DNA of 64,000 nucleotides, from contig NZ_CP075185.1 in NCBI RefSeq assembly GCF_020510685.1, forward strand, positions 2,728,001-2,792,000, written 5' to 3'. Source of the stretch: Dechloromonas denitrificans. Lineage in GTDB: Bacteria; Pseudomonadota; Gammaproteobacteria; Burkholderiales; Rhodocyclaceae. The position numbers were made by a program, and so were the translations under genes. How positions within the stretch are numbered: the stretch's first letter is position 1; the number at the start of each line of letters is the position of its first letter. The notes beneath the pieces were generated by a model. The model was given only the letters and a program-made list of their open reading frames with translations. It did no database searches and was not told the origin of the DNA. Positions 50,569-59,618 of this stretch are shown here, one piece after another.

Positions 50569-51557
50569 GTCAAAGCCTCTACCCCACCACCAAGATGAGA
50601 AAGCCATGGCTGGCGGCAATCGCCGTTCTGCTCGCTTTCAACCTGCATGCCGAGCCGGTCACGCTGATCTTCGCCGGCGACATCATGCTCGACGACGGCC
50701 CCGGCCGCCTGATCGGCCAAGGCGGCGACCCGCTGCAGCCCTTCGCGAGCATCCTCAAGGAAACCGACTACCGGATCGGCAATCTCGAATGCCCGATTGC
50801 CGAAAGCGGTAGCCCGCAGGACAACAAGATCTACAACTTCCGTGCCAAACCGCGCGTGCTGCCGGTGCTGCAAGGCCGCTTCGATGCCGTCGCGCTGGCC
50901 AACAATCACTCCGGCGACTACGGTCGCGACGCCTTCCTGGAAACCATCCGCCTCCTGGACAACGCCGGCATCGCCCATTTCGGCGGCGGCCGCAATCTCG
51001 GCGAAGCCCACCGGCCGCTATGGATCGACCGCAAGGGCCTGAAGATCGCCGTGCTCGCCTACAACGAATTCAAGCCGCGCGCCTTCGAAGCCGGCGCCAA
51101 CTGGCCTGGCATCGCCTGGAGCGAGGACGATCAGGTGATCGCCGACATCCGCGCCGCCAAGGCGGCCGGCGCCGATCTGGTCATCCCCTTCATGCACTGG
51201 GGCTGGGAAAAGGAAACCCAGCCGGGCGAGCGGCAGAAAACGCTGGCCCGCCGAATGATCGACGAAGGCGCCGCGCTGGTCGTCGGCGGCCACCCGCACG
51301 TCACCCAGGGCGCCGAAACCTACAAGGGCAAACCGATCATCTACAGCCTCGGCAATTTCGTCTTCGACGGCTTCGACTACGCCAACGCCCAGCGCGGCTG
51401 GCTGCTCCGCCTGAGGCTCGACAAATCCGGCTTGATCTTCTGGGACACCCTCGCCGCGCAGATGGACAACGACGGCACCCCCTGGCCGGTCTCCGGCACC
51501 TTTACGCCTTGCGGGCGGGGTGGCGACGATCTGGTTTCGGAATGCCAGAACCCTTAG
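50565..51557 (+). CDS. CapA-family metallophosphatase-like protein
   Basis: About 330 residues of the CapA/YwtB family, a calcineurin-like fold linked to poly-gamma-glutamate or capsule formation but often of unknown role. Motifs: LIFAGDIMLDDGPGR (near 34-48), IGNLECPIAE, VALANNHSGDYG (near 104-115), and GGHPHVTQGAETYKGKPIIY further on. ATG 50565 overlaps the previous stop; another ATG at 50595 begins a signal peptide (MRKPWLAAIAVLLAF) and may be the true start. No capsule ligase genes are nearby. Confidence 0.85.
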   Translation: MSQSLYPTTKMRKPWLAAIAVLLAFNLHAEPVTLIFAGDIMLDDGPGRLIGQGGDPLQPFASILKETDYRIGNLECPIAESGSPQDNKIYNFRAKPRVLPVLQGRFDAVALANNHSGDYGRDAFLETIRLLDNAGIAHFGGGRNLGEAHRPLWIDRKGLKIAVLAYNEFKPRAFEAGANWPGIAWSEDDQVIADIRAAKAAGADLVIPFMHWGWEKETQPGERQKTLARRMIDEGAALVVGGHPHVTQGAETYKGKPIIYSLGNFVFDGFDYANAQRGWLLRLRLDKSGLIFWDTLAAQMDNDGTPWPVSGTFTPCGRGGDDLVSECQNP

Positions 51558-51567
51558 GAGACCAGCC

Positions 51568-52020
51568 ATGGATACCCGCTACCTCGACGACCTGACGCCC
51601 GGCCAGCAATTCACTACGCCGGGCGTGACGCTGACTGAAGCCGAGATCATCGATTTCGCCTGGCGTTACGATCCGCAGTCTTTCCACCTCGATGCCAATG
51701 CCGCCGCCGATTCGCCTTATGGCGGGCTGATCGCCAGCGGTTTCCAGAGCCTGGCGATCTGCTTTCGGCTGTTCATCCAGTCCGGCATGCTGGCCGATTC
51801 GAGCATGGGTTCACCGGGCATCGACGAGTTGCGCTGGCTGGCACCGGTCCGGCCGGGCGATACGCTGCACAGCGAAATCGAGGTGCTGGAAGTGCGGCCC
51901 TCGGCGTCAAAGGCCGACCGCGGCATTGCCCGACTGAAGTATCAGGCGGTCAACCAGCGGGGCGAAGCGGTCCTCAGCTTCATCGTCATCCACCTGCTGC
52001 GCCGCCGCCCGAATCGCTGA
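51568..52020 (+). CDS. MaoC-family dehydratase-like protein
   Basis: A 150-residue hot-dog-fold protein with the MaoC hydratase pattern: QFTTPGVTLTEAEIIDFAWR (near 14-33), PQSFHLDANAAADSPYGGLI with the catalytic Asp/His region, and RWLAPVRPGDTLHSEIEV. It would hydrate an enoyl-CoA such as crotonyl-CoA. ATG 51568 follows GGAG by seven bases. It is not linked to other beta-oxidation genes here; the acyl-CoA dehydrogenase/ETF genes are 18 kb away. Confidence 0.88.
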   Translation: MDTRYLDDLTPGQQFTTPGVTLTEAEIIDFAWRYDPQSFHLDANAAADSPYGGLIASGFQSLAICFRLFIQSGMLADSSMGSPGIDELRWLAPVRPGDTLHSEIEVLEVRPSASKADRGIARLKYQAVNQRGEAVLSFIVIHLLRRRPNR

Positions 52021-52138
52021 GATCATCGTCCCCGAGCGCGCCGAGCCATACCCAAGATATGACTGAAGTGCTAGATTGGCGTTCTGGCCTGGTCGCCAAT
52101 AAATCATTCATCGCGGCTCAGGCGCCTCAGGGGAAATC

Positions 52139-53998
52139 ATGCATCAACGCCAAGCGCTGCCGGCTCTGACCGTCGCAGCCATCGGGGTCGTCTTCGGCGA
52201 CATCGGCACCAGCCCGCTTTACGCCTTGAAGGAAATTTTCAACGGCCATCACCCAATCCCGGTTACGCCGCAAAACATTCTCGGCGTCCTGTCGCTGGTC
52301 TTCTGGTCGATCATCGTGCTGGTCACCATCAAGTATGTGGCGATCATCATGCGTGCCGACAACCGCGGCGAAGGCGGCTCGCTGGCCCTCCTCGCCTTGG
52401 TCACCGAACGCGCCAAAAATCCGCGCCTGTCGTGGATCGTCACGCTGCTCGGCATTTTCGCGGCGGCGTTGTTCTACGGCGACAGCATGATCACGCCGGC
52501 CATTTCGGTGCTTTCCGCCGTCGAGGGCTTGGAGATCATCACCCCGACGCTGAAGCCCTACGTCATCCCGATCACGCTCGCCATCCTGACCGGCCTGTTC
52601 TTCATCCAGAAGCGCGGCACCGGCACCGTCGGCCTGTTCTTCGGCCCGGTCATGGTCGCCTGGTTCAGCATCCTCGGCGCCCTCGGCGTCATGCAGATCG
52701 TGCAGAACCCGCACGTGCTGGAGGCCCTGAACCCGATCTTTGCGATCTATTTCATCGTCACCTATCCCGGCCTCGCCTTCCTGGCGCTCGGCTCGGTCGT
52801 GCTCGCCGTGACCGGCGGCGAGGCGCTGTACACCGACATGGGCCATTTCGGGCGCTTCCCGATCCGCCTGGCCTGGTTCGGCTTCGTCATGCCGGCCCTG
52901 GTCCTCAACTACTTCGGCCAGGGTGCCTTGCTGCTCATCGATCCGGCCGCCATCCAGAGCCCCTTCTTCCATCTGGCGCCGGACTGGGCGATCGTGCCGA
53001 TGGTCTTCCTCGCCACCATGGCCACCGTAATCGCCTCGCAGGCGGTCATCTCCGGCGCCTTCTCGGTGGCCCGCCAGTCGATCCAGATGGGCCTCTTGCC
53101 GCGCATGCAGATCATCCACACCTCGGGCATGGAAGAAGGCCAGATTTACGTGCCCTTCACCAACTGGTCGCTGTACCTGGCGGTCGTCGCCCTGGTCATC
53201 GGCTTCAAGAACTCCTCCAATCTCGCCGCCGCCTACGGCATCGCCGTCACCGGCACGATGCTGATCGATACCATCCTGGTCGCCTTCGTTATGGTGCTGT
53301 TGTGGAAGTGGAACCGTGTCGTTGTCTTCATCGTCGCCGGTGTACTGCTCACCGTCGATCTCGCCTTCTTTGCCGCCAATGCGATCAAGATCCCCGAGGG
53401 CGGCTGGTTCCCGATTGCCATGGGTCTGGTTTCATTCACCGTGCTGACCACCTGGCGGCGCGGCCGCGCCCTCGTTTCGCAGGAAATGGCCAAGCAAAGC
53501 ATCCCGATGGACGACTTCCTGCAAAGCATCGACGACGTCCACCGCATCGACGGTACCGCCGTTTTCATGACCAGCGCCAAGGATGGCGTACCGCCGGCCC
53601 TGCTGCACAACCTGAAGCACAACCAGGTACTGCATGAGCGGGTGGTCTTGCTCACGGTGCAGACAATGGCCACCCCGCATGTCAACGACATGGACCGCAT
53701 CTACCTGCATCGGATGAGCCGTGGCTTCATCCGCCTGATCGTCCGTTACGGTTTCATGGAAAGTCCGGATGTACCGGGCGCGCTCGAGCAATGCAAGCGC
53801 TTCGGCGAACGTTTCGACATCATGGAAACGACGTTCTACCTCTCCCGCGAAACCATCGTGCCATCGATGACCAAGCGCATGCAGCCGCTCCGTGCCCGCC
53901 TGTTCGCCGTGATGTCGAAAAACGCCACCAGCGCCAGCGACTTCTTCCATATTCCGACCAACCGCGTCGTCGAACTGGGGACGCAGCTGGTGATCTGA
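52139..53998 (+). CDS. kup: Low-affinity potassium uptake protein Kup
   Basis: A 619-residue potassium:proton symporter with about twelve helices and the family start [19 protein letters not shown] (near 16-34), [20 protein letters not shown], and [14 protein letters not shown]. The C-terminal cytoplasmic part (about 470-619) contains [20 protein letters not shown] and RVVLLTVQ. Length is normal. A single-gene unit with 118 bases of non-coding sequence before it. Confidence 0.96.
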   Translation: MHQRQALPALTVAAIGVVFGDIGTSPLYALKEIFNGHHPIPVTPQNILGVLSLVFWSIIVLVTIKYVAIIMRADNRGEGGSLALLALVTERAKNPRLSWIVTLLGIFAAALFYGDSMITPAISVLSAVEGLEIITPTLKPYVIPITLAILTGLFFIQKRGTGTVGLFFGPVMVAWFSILGALGVMQIVQNPHVLEALNPIFAIYFIVTYPGLAFLALGSVVLAVTGGEALYTDMGHFGRFPIRLAWFGFVMPALVLNYFGQGALLLIDPAAIQSPFFHLAPDWAIVPMVFLATMATVIASQAVISGAFSVARQSIQMGLLPRMQIIHTSGMEEGQIYVPFTNWSLYLAVVALVIGFKNSSNLAAAYGIAVTGTMLIDTILVAFVMVLLWKWNRVVVFIVAGVLLTVDLAFFAANAIKIPEGGWFPIAMGLVSFTVLTTWRRGRALVSQEMAKQSIPMDDFLQSIDDVHRIDGTAVFMTSAKDGVPPALLHNLKHNQVLHERVVLLTVQTMATPHVNDMDRIYLHRMSRGFIRLIVRYGFMESPDVPGALEQCKRFGERFDIMETTFYLSRETIVPSMTKRMQPLRARLFAVMSKNATSASDFFHIPTNRVVELGTQLVI

Positions 53999-54214
53999 AG
54001 AACTGTGCAACTTAGGCATCATGTCGCGATCACAGACGGAAGGGGCATCGACGGAGTGCGTAGGCACTAAATCTCTACCGTTTGATAACTGTGAAAGAAT
54101 CAATCATCCGTGTTTTTTAAAATGACGCGGGGAGTGAAATTCAAGTTGTTCGGTGTGAATCATGCAGCAATAAAGCAAGCTCTACTTCCAATCGCAAACG
54201 TAAGGAAAACAGAC

Positions 54215-54763
54215 ATGAGCCAATATCAAATTGCCGTCGTAGTCGGTAGCCTTCGCAAGGATTCATTCAATCGCAAGTTGGCAAGTGCCATCGTCAAACT
54301 GGCGCCATCCGAGTTCTCGTTCAAACAGCTGGAAATTGGCGATCTGCCGCTCTACAACCAGGATGACGATGCGCAACAGGCCGCTTCGGTCAAGCGCCTG
54401 AAAGCGGAAATCGCTACCGCCCAAGGTCTATTGTTCGTCACGCCTGAATACAACCGCTCAATGCCAGGCGTCCTCAAGAACGCCATCGACCACGCTTCAC
54501 GCCCGTATGGCCAGAGCGCGTGGGCGGGCAAGCCTGCCGGCGTGTTGGGGGTATCGGTCGGTGCCATCGGGACCGCGATGGCGCAACAGCATTTGCGCAA
54601 TGTTCTCGCCTACCTGGACGTGCCAACCCTAGGTCAACCGGAAGCATTCATTCACGCCAAGGATGGTCTATTTGATAGTGCCGGCAATATCGGCCCCGAT
54701 AGCAAGGCATTCCTGCAAAGCTGGATAGATCGCTACGTCGCCTGGATAAAAAAGCACAACTAA
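54215..54763 (+). CDS. NAD(P)H-dependent FMN reductase (ChrR-like quinone/chromate reductase family)
   Basis: A 182-residue flavodoxin-fold enzyme with the FMN-binding loop VVGSLRKDSFNRKLA (near 9-23), TPEYNRSMPGVLKNAIDHAS (near 76-95) and SVGAIGTAMAQQHLR. Relatives (ChrR/YieF, AzoR-like) reduce quinones, chromate or flavins with NAD(P)H. ATG 54215 has TAAGGA before it; the upstream part of the frame is AT-rich non-coding sequence. The upstream 200 bases are markedly lower in GC than the surroundings, so recent transfer is possible. Confidence 0.88.
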   Translation: MSQYQIAVVVGSLRKDSFNRKLASAIVKLAPSEFSFKQLEIGDLPLYNQDDDAQQAASVKRLKAEIATAQGLLFVTPEYNRSMPGVLKNAIDHASRPYGQSAWAGKPAGVLGVSVGAIGTAMAQQHLRNVLAYLDVPTLGQPEAFIHAKDGLFDSAGNIGPDSKAFLQSWIDRYVAWIKKHN

Positions 54764-55019
54764 GCGATTCCAAAATCCAAAACCTGGCTGACAGCTGCTC
54801 TGCCACAACACCCCATACCGGGGACGAGCAGACCGTTGCCAGCAGCCGAAGCGGCATGAAATCGGCAAGTAGGTGGCAACTAATTTAATCTCCTGGCTCC
54901 CGGTTTATCGGTCAACCGTACCGCCTCGTAGCGTCCGACCTCGCAACGCCCTGCGCAGGCCCCTGGAACAAGCCGGCGTGGCCTCGCCGCTGTCGTCGGC
55001 GACCACAGGAGTATTACCA

Positions 55020-56417
55020 ATGAGCCTCTTTCGTACGAAGAGTATCGACGCCATGCTCGCCATGGCTCGCGAAGATGGCTTGAAAAAGGTCCTTGGCCCG
55101 GTGGACCTGGTAATGATGGGCATCGGCGCCATCATCGGAACCGGAATTTTCGTACTGACCGGCACCGGAGCGCTGACCGCCGGACCGGCACTGACGGTGT
55201 CCTTCCTCATCGCTGCCATGGCCTGCGGCTTTGCCGCGCTGTGCTATGCCGAGTTTGCATCGGCGATCCCGGTATCGGGATCGATCTATACCTACTGCTA
55301 TGCGACGCTCGGCGAAATTGTCGCGTGGATGATCGGCTGGGACCTGCTGCTGGAATATGGGCTGGCGATGTCGGCGGTGTCGGTCGGCTGGTCAGGCTAT
55401 TTCCAGTCGCTGATGGCGGGCCTGGGGCTGGCTTTGCCGACGGCGCTAACTGCCGCGCCGGGGGCCATACCGGGTACCCACACCATAATGAACCTGCCGG
55501 CATCCCTGATCATGCTCGCCATCACCTGGGTGGTGTCGCACGGTGCCCGCGAATCCGCCCGCCTCAACAACCTGATGGTGACCATCAAGATCGCCGTGGT
55601 GCTGCTCTTCATCGGTGTCGGCATCTGGCATGTCAAACCGGCCAACTGGCAGCCCTTCGCGCCGTTCGGCGCCGCTGGCGTGTTTCAGGCGGCGGCGCTG
55701 GTGTTTTTTTCCTTCATCGGCTTCGATGCAGTCACTTCGGCGGCCGAGGAAGTGCGCAATCCGCGCCGCGACCTGCCGATCGGCATCATTGGTTCACTGA
55801 CGGTCTGTACGGTGCTGTACGTGGCCGTCTCGGCGATCATGACCGGCATCGTTCCATTCGCGAATTTCGCCGGCGTCGATCATCCGATTTCTCTGGCCCT
55901 GCAGTTTGCCGGCCAGAACTGGGTGGCGGGCTTTGTGGACCTGGGAGCCATCCTCGGCATGACGACGGTGATCCTGGTGATGACCTATGGGCAAACGCGC
56001 ATCATTTTTGCGATGTCGCGCGACGGCCTGCTGCCCAAGCGGCTCTCGGTAGTGCATCCGGTGTATGCCACGCCATACTTTGCCACCTGGACCGTCGGCA
56101 TCGTGTTTGCCACCATCGCCGCCTTCGTGCCGCTGAATGTTCTGGCCGAACTGATCAATATCGGTACGCTGGCGGCCTTTACGCTGATCTCCGTTTCCGT
56201 CCTGGTGCTGCGCCGCACGCATCCGGAACTGCCCCGCGCCTTCCGCTGCCCGGGGGTGCCCGTGGTGCCCTTGCTGTCGGTGGGCTTCTGCCTGTTCCTG
56301 ATGGCACACTTGCAGGCGCTGACCTGGATAGCCTTCCTGGTCTGGTTGGTGTTGGGACTGGCGATCTATTTCCTCTACGCCCGCCGCAATGCAGTGCTCC
56401 ATAACCAAGGTGGCTGA
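55020..56417 (+). CDS. APC-family amino acid permease
   Basis: A 465-residue, twelve-helix permease of the cationic amino acid transporter type (YfnA/CAT-like): GIGAIIGTGIFVLTG (near 31-45) at the substrate-binding first helix, AMACGFAALCYAEFASAIPV, FFSFIGFDAVTSAAEEVRNP (near 230-249) and RDLPIGIIGSL. The start is ATG 55020 after AGGAG; the reading frame continues upstream but has no signal of coding. Substrate is probably a basic or neutral amino acid; none is proven. The 256 bases before it contain nothing I recognise. Confidence 0.9.
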   Translation: MSLFRTKSIDAMLAMAREDGLKKVLGPVDLVMMGIGAIIGTGIFVLTGTGALTAGPALTVSFLIAAMACGFAALCYAEFASAIPVSGSIYTYCYATLGEIVAWMIGWDLLLEYGLAMSAVSVGWSGYFQSLMAGLGLALPTALTAAPGAIPGTHTIMNLPASLIMLAITWVVSHGARESARLNNLMVTIKIAVVLLFIGVGIWHVKPANWQPFAPFGAAGVFQAAALVFFSFIGFDAVTSAAEEVRNPRRDLPIGIIGSLTVCTVLYVAVSAIMTGIVPFANFAGVDHPISLALQFAGQNWVAGFVDLGAILGMTTVILVMTYGQTRIIFAMSRDGLLPKRLSVVHPVYATPYFATWTVGIVFATIAAFVPLNVLAELINIGTLAAFTLISVSVLVLRRTHPELPRAFRCPGVPVVPLLSVGFCLFLMAHLQALTWIAFLVWLVLGLAIYFLYARRNAVLHNQGG

Positions 56418-56439
56418 CGCCGGTCAGTAGCCCAAAACC

Positions 56440-56470
56440 CAAAGGCCAAGCGACTCGCTTGGCCTTGTCG
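56440..56470. terminator. Bidirectional terminator between the permease and the efflux operon
   Basis: 11-bp stem AAGGCCAAGCG / CGCTTGGCCTT with an ACT loop, ending at the stop of the convergent efflux permease gene. Tails are short (TTGTCG on the plus strand, TTTGGG on the minus strand). Confidence 0.7.
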
Positions 56471-57691
56471 TTACTGGTAGCGCAGCGCTTCGATCGGGTC
56501 GAGCTGCGCCGCCTTGCGGGCCGGATACCAGCCGAAGAAAATGCCGACGGCGGCGGCCACGGCAAAGGCAATGAGGGCGGCGCTGCCGGAAATGACGACG
56601 ACCATGCCGGTGGCCAGATTGATCCCCAGCGCAATGGCCAGGCCGAGGACCAGCCCGAGCAGGCAGCCGGCGAAGGAGATCATCACCGCTTCGAGCAGGA
56701 ACTGCGTCAGGATGTCTTTCTGGCGGGCGCCGATGGCCATCCGGATGCCGATTTCGCGGGTCCGTTCGGTGACCGACACCAGCATGATGTTCATGATGCC
56801 GATGCCGCCAACGAGTAGTGAAATGGAGGCGATGGCGCCGAGCAGGATGGACATCGTGCGCGTCGTTTCCGCCTCGGATTCGGCGGCGGCCGACAGGTTG
56901 CGCATGAAGAAATCGTCGGGCGAGCCGTCGCGCAGGCGGTGGCGCTGGCGCAGCAAGGCGGTCATGCCGGCTTCGACCTTGGGCATGGCCTCGGCCGATT
57001 CGGCCTGGACCATGATCATCCGCACCGAGCCCAGGAAAGGCGTGCCGAAAACCTTGCGCTGGGCGGTACTGAGCGGAATGATCACGGTATCGTCCTGGTC
57101 GCGGCCGTCGAGGTTCTGGCCCTTGCTGCCGAGCACGCCGATCACCGTGAACGGGTTCTGCTGAATGCGCATGGTCTTGCCGACCGGGTCCTCGTCGCCG
57201 AACAGGTTTTGCGCCACGGTCTTGCCGATCAGCGCGACGCGCGTCGACGAGCGCACGTCGGAATCGCCGAAGGCAGCGCCATTGACCACGTTCCAGGCCC
57301 GCGCATCGAGGTAGGGCGGCGTCGTGCCGACCACCTGGGTACTCCAGTTCTGCGAACCGTAAACCAGTTGCCGCGAACCCTGATGGGTCGGCGCGACATT
57401 GGCGACGCCGTCGAGTTCGGCGATCGCCTCGGCGTCGCCGACGTTGAGCGTAGGCCCGCCGGCCGAACCGCTGCGCACGCCGGCCGTGGTGAAGGAACCG
57501 GAAAGCACGATGTAGAGATTGGAACCCATGGTGCTGATCGTCTGCTGCACCGCATACTGGGCGCCCTGCCCGATGGCCAGCATGATGACCACGGCGCCGA
57601 CGCCGATCACCATGCCAAGCATGGTCAGCGCCGTACGCAGGCGGTTGGCGCCCATCGCCAGCCAGGCTTCGCTGAGCATGGCCTTCAGCAT
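56471..57691 (-). CDS. MacB-like ABC efflux permease
   Basis: A 406-residue FtsX/MacB-type permease: TM1 at about 25-45 (RTALTMLGMVIGVGAVVIML), a large periplasmic domain (50-275) and three C-terminal helices with LLVGGIGIMNIMLVSVTERT and REIGIRMAIGARQKDILTQF. In E. coli the ATPase and permease are fused in MacB; here they are two genes, as in many other bacteria. It is third in an operon with MacA-like, ATPase and TolC-like genes, which forms a macrolide/peptide or enterotoxin-type tripartite pump. The start overlaps the ATPase stop by seven bases. Confidence 0.92.
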   Translation of the reverse strand: MLKAMLSEAWLAMGANRLRTALTMLGMVIGVGAVVIMLAIGQGAQYAVQQTISTMGSNLYIVLSGSFTTAGVRSGSAGGPTLNVGDAEAIAELDGVANVAPTHQGSRQLVYGSQNWSTQVVGTTPPYLDARAWNVVNGAAFGDSDVRSSTRVALIGKTVAQNLFGDEDPVGKTMRIQQNPFTVIGVLGSKGQNLDGRDQDDTVIIPLSTAQRKVFGTPFLGSVRMIMVQAESAEAMPKVEAGMTALLRQRHRLRDGSPDDFFMRNLSAAAESEAETTRTMSILLGAIASISLLVGGIGIMNIMLVSVTERTREIGIRMAIGARQKDILTQFLLEAVMISFAGCLLGLVLGLAIALGINLATGMVVVISGSAALIAFAVAAAVGIFFGWYPARKAAQLDPIEALRYQ

Positions 57692-58386
57692 GCGGCATGC
57701 TCCGTCAGGTGATCGCTGACGATTTCGCCGTCGAGAAACTTGACCTGCCGCTTGGCATGCGCTGCGACGTCCGGTTCGTGGGTGACCAGCACGATGGTGA
57801 TGCCTTCGCCGTTCAATTCGCCGAACAGCCGCATGATTTCCTCGCTGGTGTGACTGTCGAGATTACCGGTCGGCTCGTCGGCGAGAATCAGGCGCGGCTT
57901 GTTGACCAACGCCCGGGCAATCGCCACGCGCTGCTGCTGGCCGCCGGAAATGCGGTTGGGCAACGATTCGGCATATTTGCCGAGGCCGACCTTGTCGAGC
58001 AATTCGCGCGCCGCGGCGCGCCGGCTGTCCTTATCGGCACCGGCATAAACCAGCGGCAAGGCGACGTTGTCCTGCAGGCTCATCCGCGGCAGCAGGTTGA
58101 AGCCCTGGAAGACGAAGCCGAGCGTCCGGTTGCGCAGGATGGCCAGCGCATCGTTGTCCATCTGGGCGACGTTCTGCCCGGCCAGGAAATAATCGCCGAC
58201 GGTCGGCGTATCGAGACAGCCGAGCAGGTTCATGAAAGTCGATTTGCCGGAGCCGGACGGCCCCATGATGGCGATGTATTCACCGGGATGAATTTCCAGA
58301 TTGACGCCGCGCAGCGCCGGGAACAAGCCGGCGGCGGTTTCGTAGGACTTGCCCAGGCCGACGACCCGGATGACCGGTTCAGCCAT
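57685..58386 (-). CDS. MacB-type ABC transporter ATPase
   Basis: A 233-residue ATPase: Walker [16 protein letters not shown] (near 41-55), signature [17 protein letters not shown] (near 144-160), Walker [14 protein letters not shown] and [13 protein letters not shown]. The LolD/MacB group is clear from ADEPTGNLD. It pairs with the separate permease gene; the start overlaps the MacA-like stop by one base. Confidence 0.94.
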   Translation of the reverse strand: MAEPVIRVVGLGKSYETAAGLFPALRGVNLEIHPGEYIAIMGPSGSGKSTFMNLLGCLDTPTVGDYFLAGQNVAQMDNDALAILRNRTLGFVFQGFNLLPRMSLQDNVALPLVYAGADKDSRRAAARELLDKVGLGKYAESLPNRISGGQQQRVAIARALVNKPRLILADEPTGNLDSHTSEEIMRLFGELNGEGITIVLVTHEPDVAAHAKRQVKFLDGEIVSDHLTEHAAC

Positions 58387-59618
58387 CAGAACATCCGCAT
58401 GCCGACGCTGGAGGGCGGCTTGATACCGTTGGTGTTTTCACCGGTGACCACGCGATCGCCGGCCTTCAGGTCGCCGCCGACGATTTCCGTATTGCGGTTG
58501 TCGGTAATGCCGAGCTGGACGCTGACCGGCTTGATTTCGCCGCCGGCCAGCACGTAGACCGTACCGCTCTGGCCATCGCGCTTCTTGCCCTTCTTGTCGC
58601 CCGGCCCCTTGGCCCCGCCGCCATCGGCGCCCGCCCCCATGCCCGGCCCGGGCGCGGTCGGTTTCTGGCCATTTTCCGGTTTCTTCTCGGCAGCCTCGGC
58701 CGGCTTGAAGCGCAAGGCCGCATTCGGCACGAGCAGCGCCTCCTGGCGCTTCTGCACGCCGATATTGACGTAGGCGGTCATGCCAGGGAGCAGCACCAGT
58801 TCCGGGTTGGCGACATTGATGCGGACGTTGTAGGTGACGACATTCTGCTGATTGGTCGGATTCAGGCGAATCTGCTGCACATCGCCGACAAAGTTGCGGC
58901 TCGGGAAGGCATCGACGGTAAAACGCGCCTTCTGGCCTTCGCGGATCAGGCCGATATCGGCTTCGGCAAAACTGGTGTCGATGCGCATTTCGGACAGATC
59001 CTGGGCGATCTTGATCAGCGTCGGCGTCTGGAAGCTGGCCGCCACGGTCTGACCGAGATCGACGACGCGGTCGATCACCACGCCGTCAACCGGCGAGCGG
59101 ATCACCGTGAAATTCAGGTTGGCCTGGTCGCGCTCGTTCTGGGCGCGTGCCAGCGCCAGTTGGGCGTTGGCCGATTTGAGGGCTTGCCGGGACTGGTCGT
59201 ACTCCTGCTTCGAAACATACTCCTGGGCGAACAGTTGCTTGATGCGCGCCTCGTTGGCCTGGGCCAGTTCGAGGGCGGCCTGGGCGTTGGCGACACTCGC
59301 CGCGCTCTGCCGCTCGGCGGCCGAGACCAGCGCATCGTCGAGCTCGAGCAAGGCCTGGCCCTTTTTGACCGGGTCGTTGAAATCGACGTACAGCTTCTTG
59401 ACGGTGCCGGAGACCTGCGTCCCGACGCTGACCAGGACCACCGGATTGAGCGTGCCGTTGGCCGAAACCGTCTGCGTCACCTCGCCTTTTTCGACGCTGG
59501 TCAGCTTGTAGCGCTGTTCCGGATCCTGCGCCGCGCGTTGCCTGGCATACCAGATGCCGCCGCCGATCAGGCCGGCGGCGACCGTGACGCCGATGAGGAT
59601 GGTGCTGATGCGTTTCAT
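58386..59618 (-). CDS. MacA-like periplasmic adaptor
   Basis: A 410-residue membrane-fusion protein: an N-terminal membrane anchor (about 7-24), a biotinyl-lipoyl domain beginning VEKGEVTQTVSANGTLNPVV, a helical hairpin (85-150; AEVARIK-like heptads) and beta barrel with IRINVANPELVLLPGMTAYV. A low-complexity insert rich in Gly, Pro, Lys and Asp (about 310-345) interrupts the C-terminal membrane-proximal domain and is not usual for MacA. It links the ABC pump to the TolC-like channel. Confidence 0.92.
   Translation of the reverse strand: MKRISTILIGVTVAAGLIGGGIWYARQRAAQDPEQRYKLTSVEKGEVTQTVSANGTLNPVVLVSVGTQVSGTVKKLYVDFNDPVKKGQALLELDDALVSAAERQSAASVANAQAALELAQANEARIKQLFAQEYVSKQEYDQSRQALKSANAQLALARAQNERDQANLNFTVIRSPVDGVVIDRVVDLGQTVAASFQTPTLIKIAQDLSEMRIDTSFAEADIGLIREGQKARFTVDAFPSRNFVGDVQQIRLNPTNQQNVVTYNVRINVANPELVLLPGMTAYVNIGVQKRQEALLVPNAALRFKPAEAAEKKPENGQKPTAPGPGMGAGADGGGAKGPGDKKGKKRDGQSGTVYVLAGGEIKPVSVQLGITDNRNTEIVGGDLKAGDRVVTGENTNGIKPPSSVGMRMF

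Noticed and set aside
54800..54900. A CCGGGGACGAG stretch resembling part of a guanidine-III riboswitch before the APC permease
   Set aside because: The rest of the pseudoknot sequence is missing and the element is 150 bases too far from the gene.
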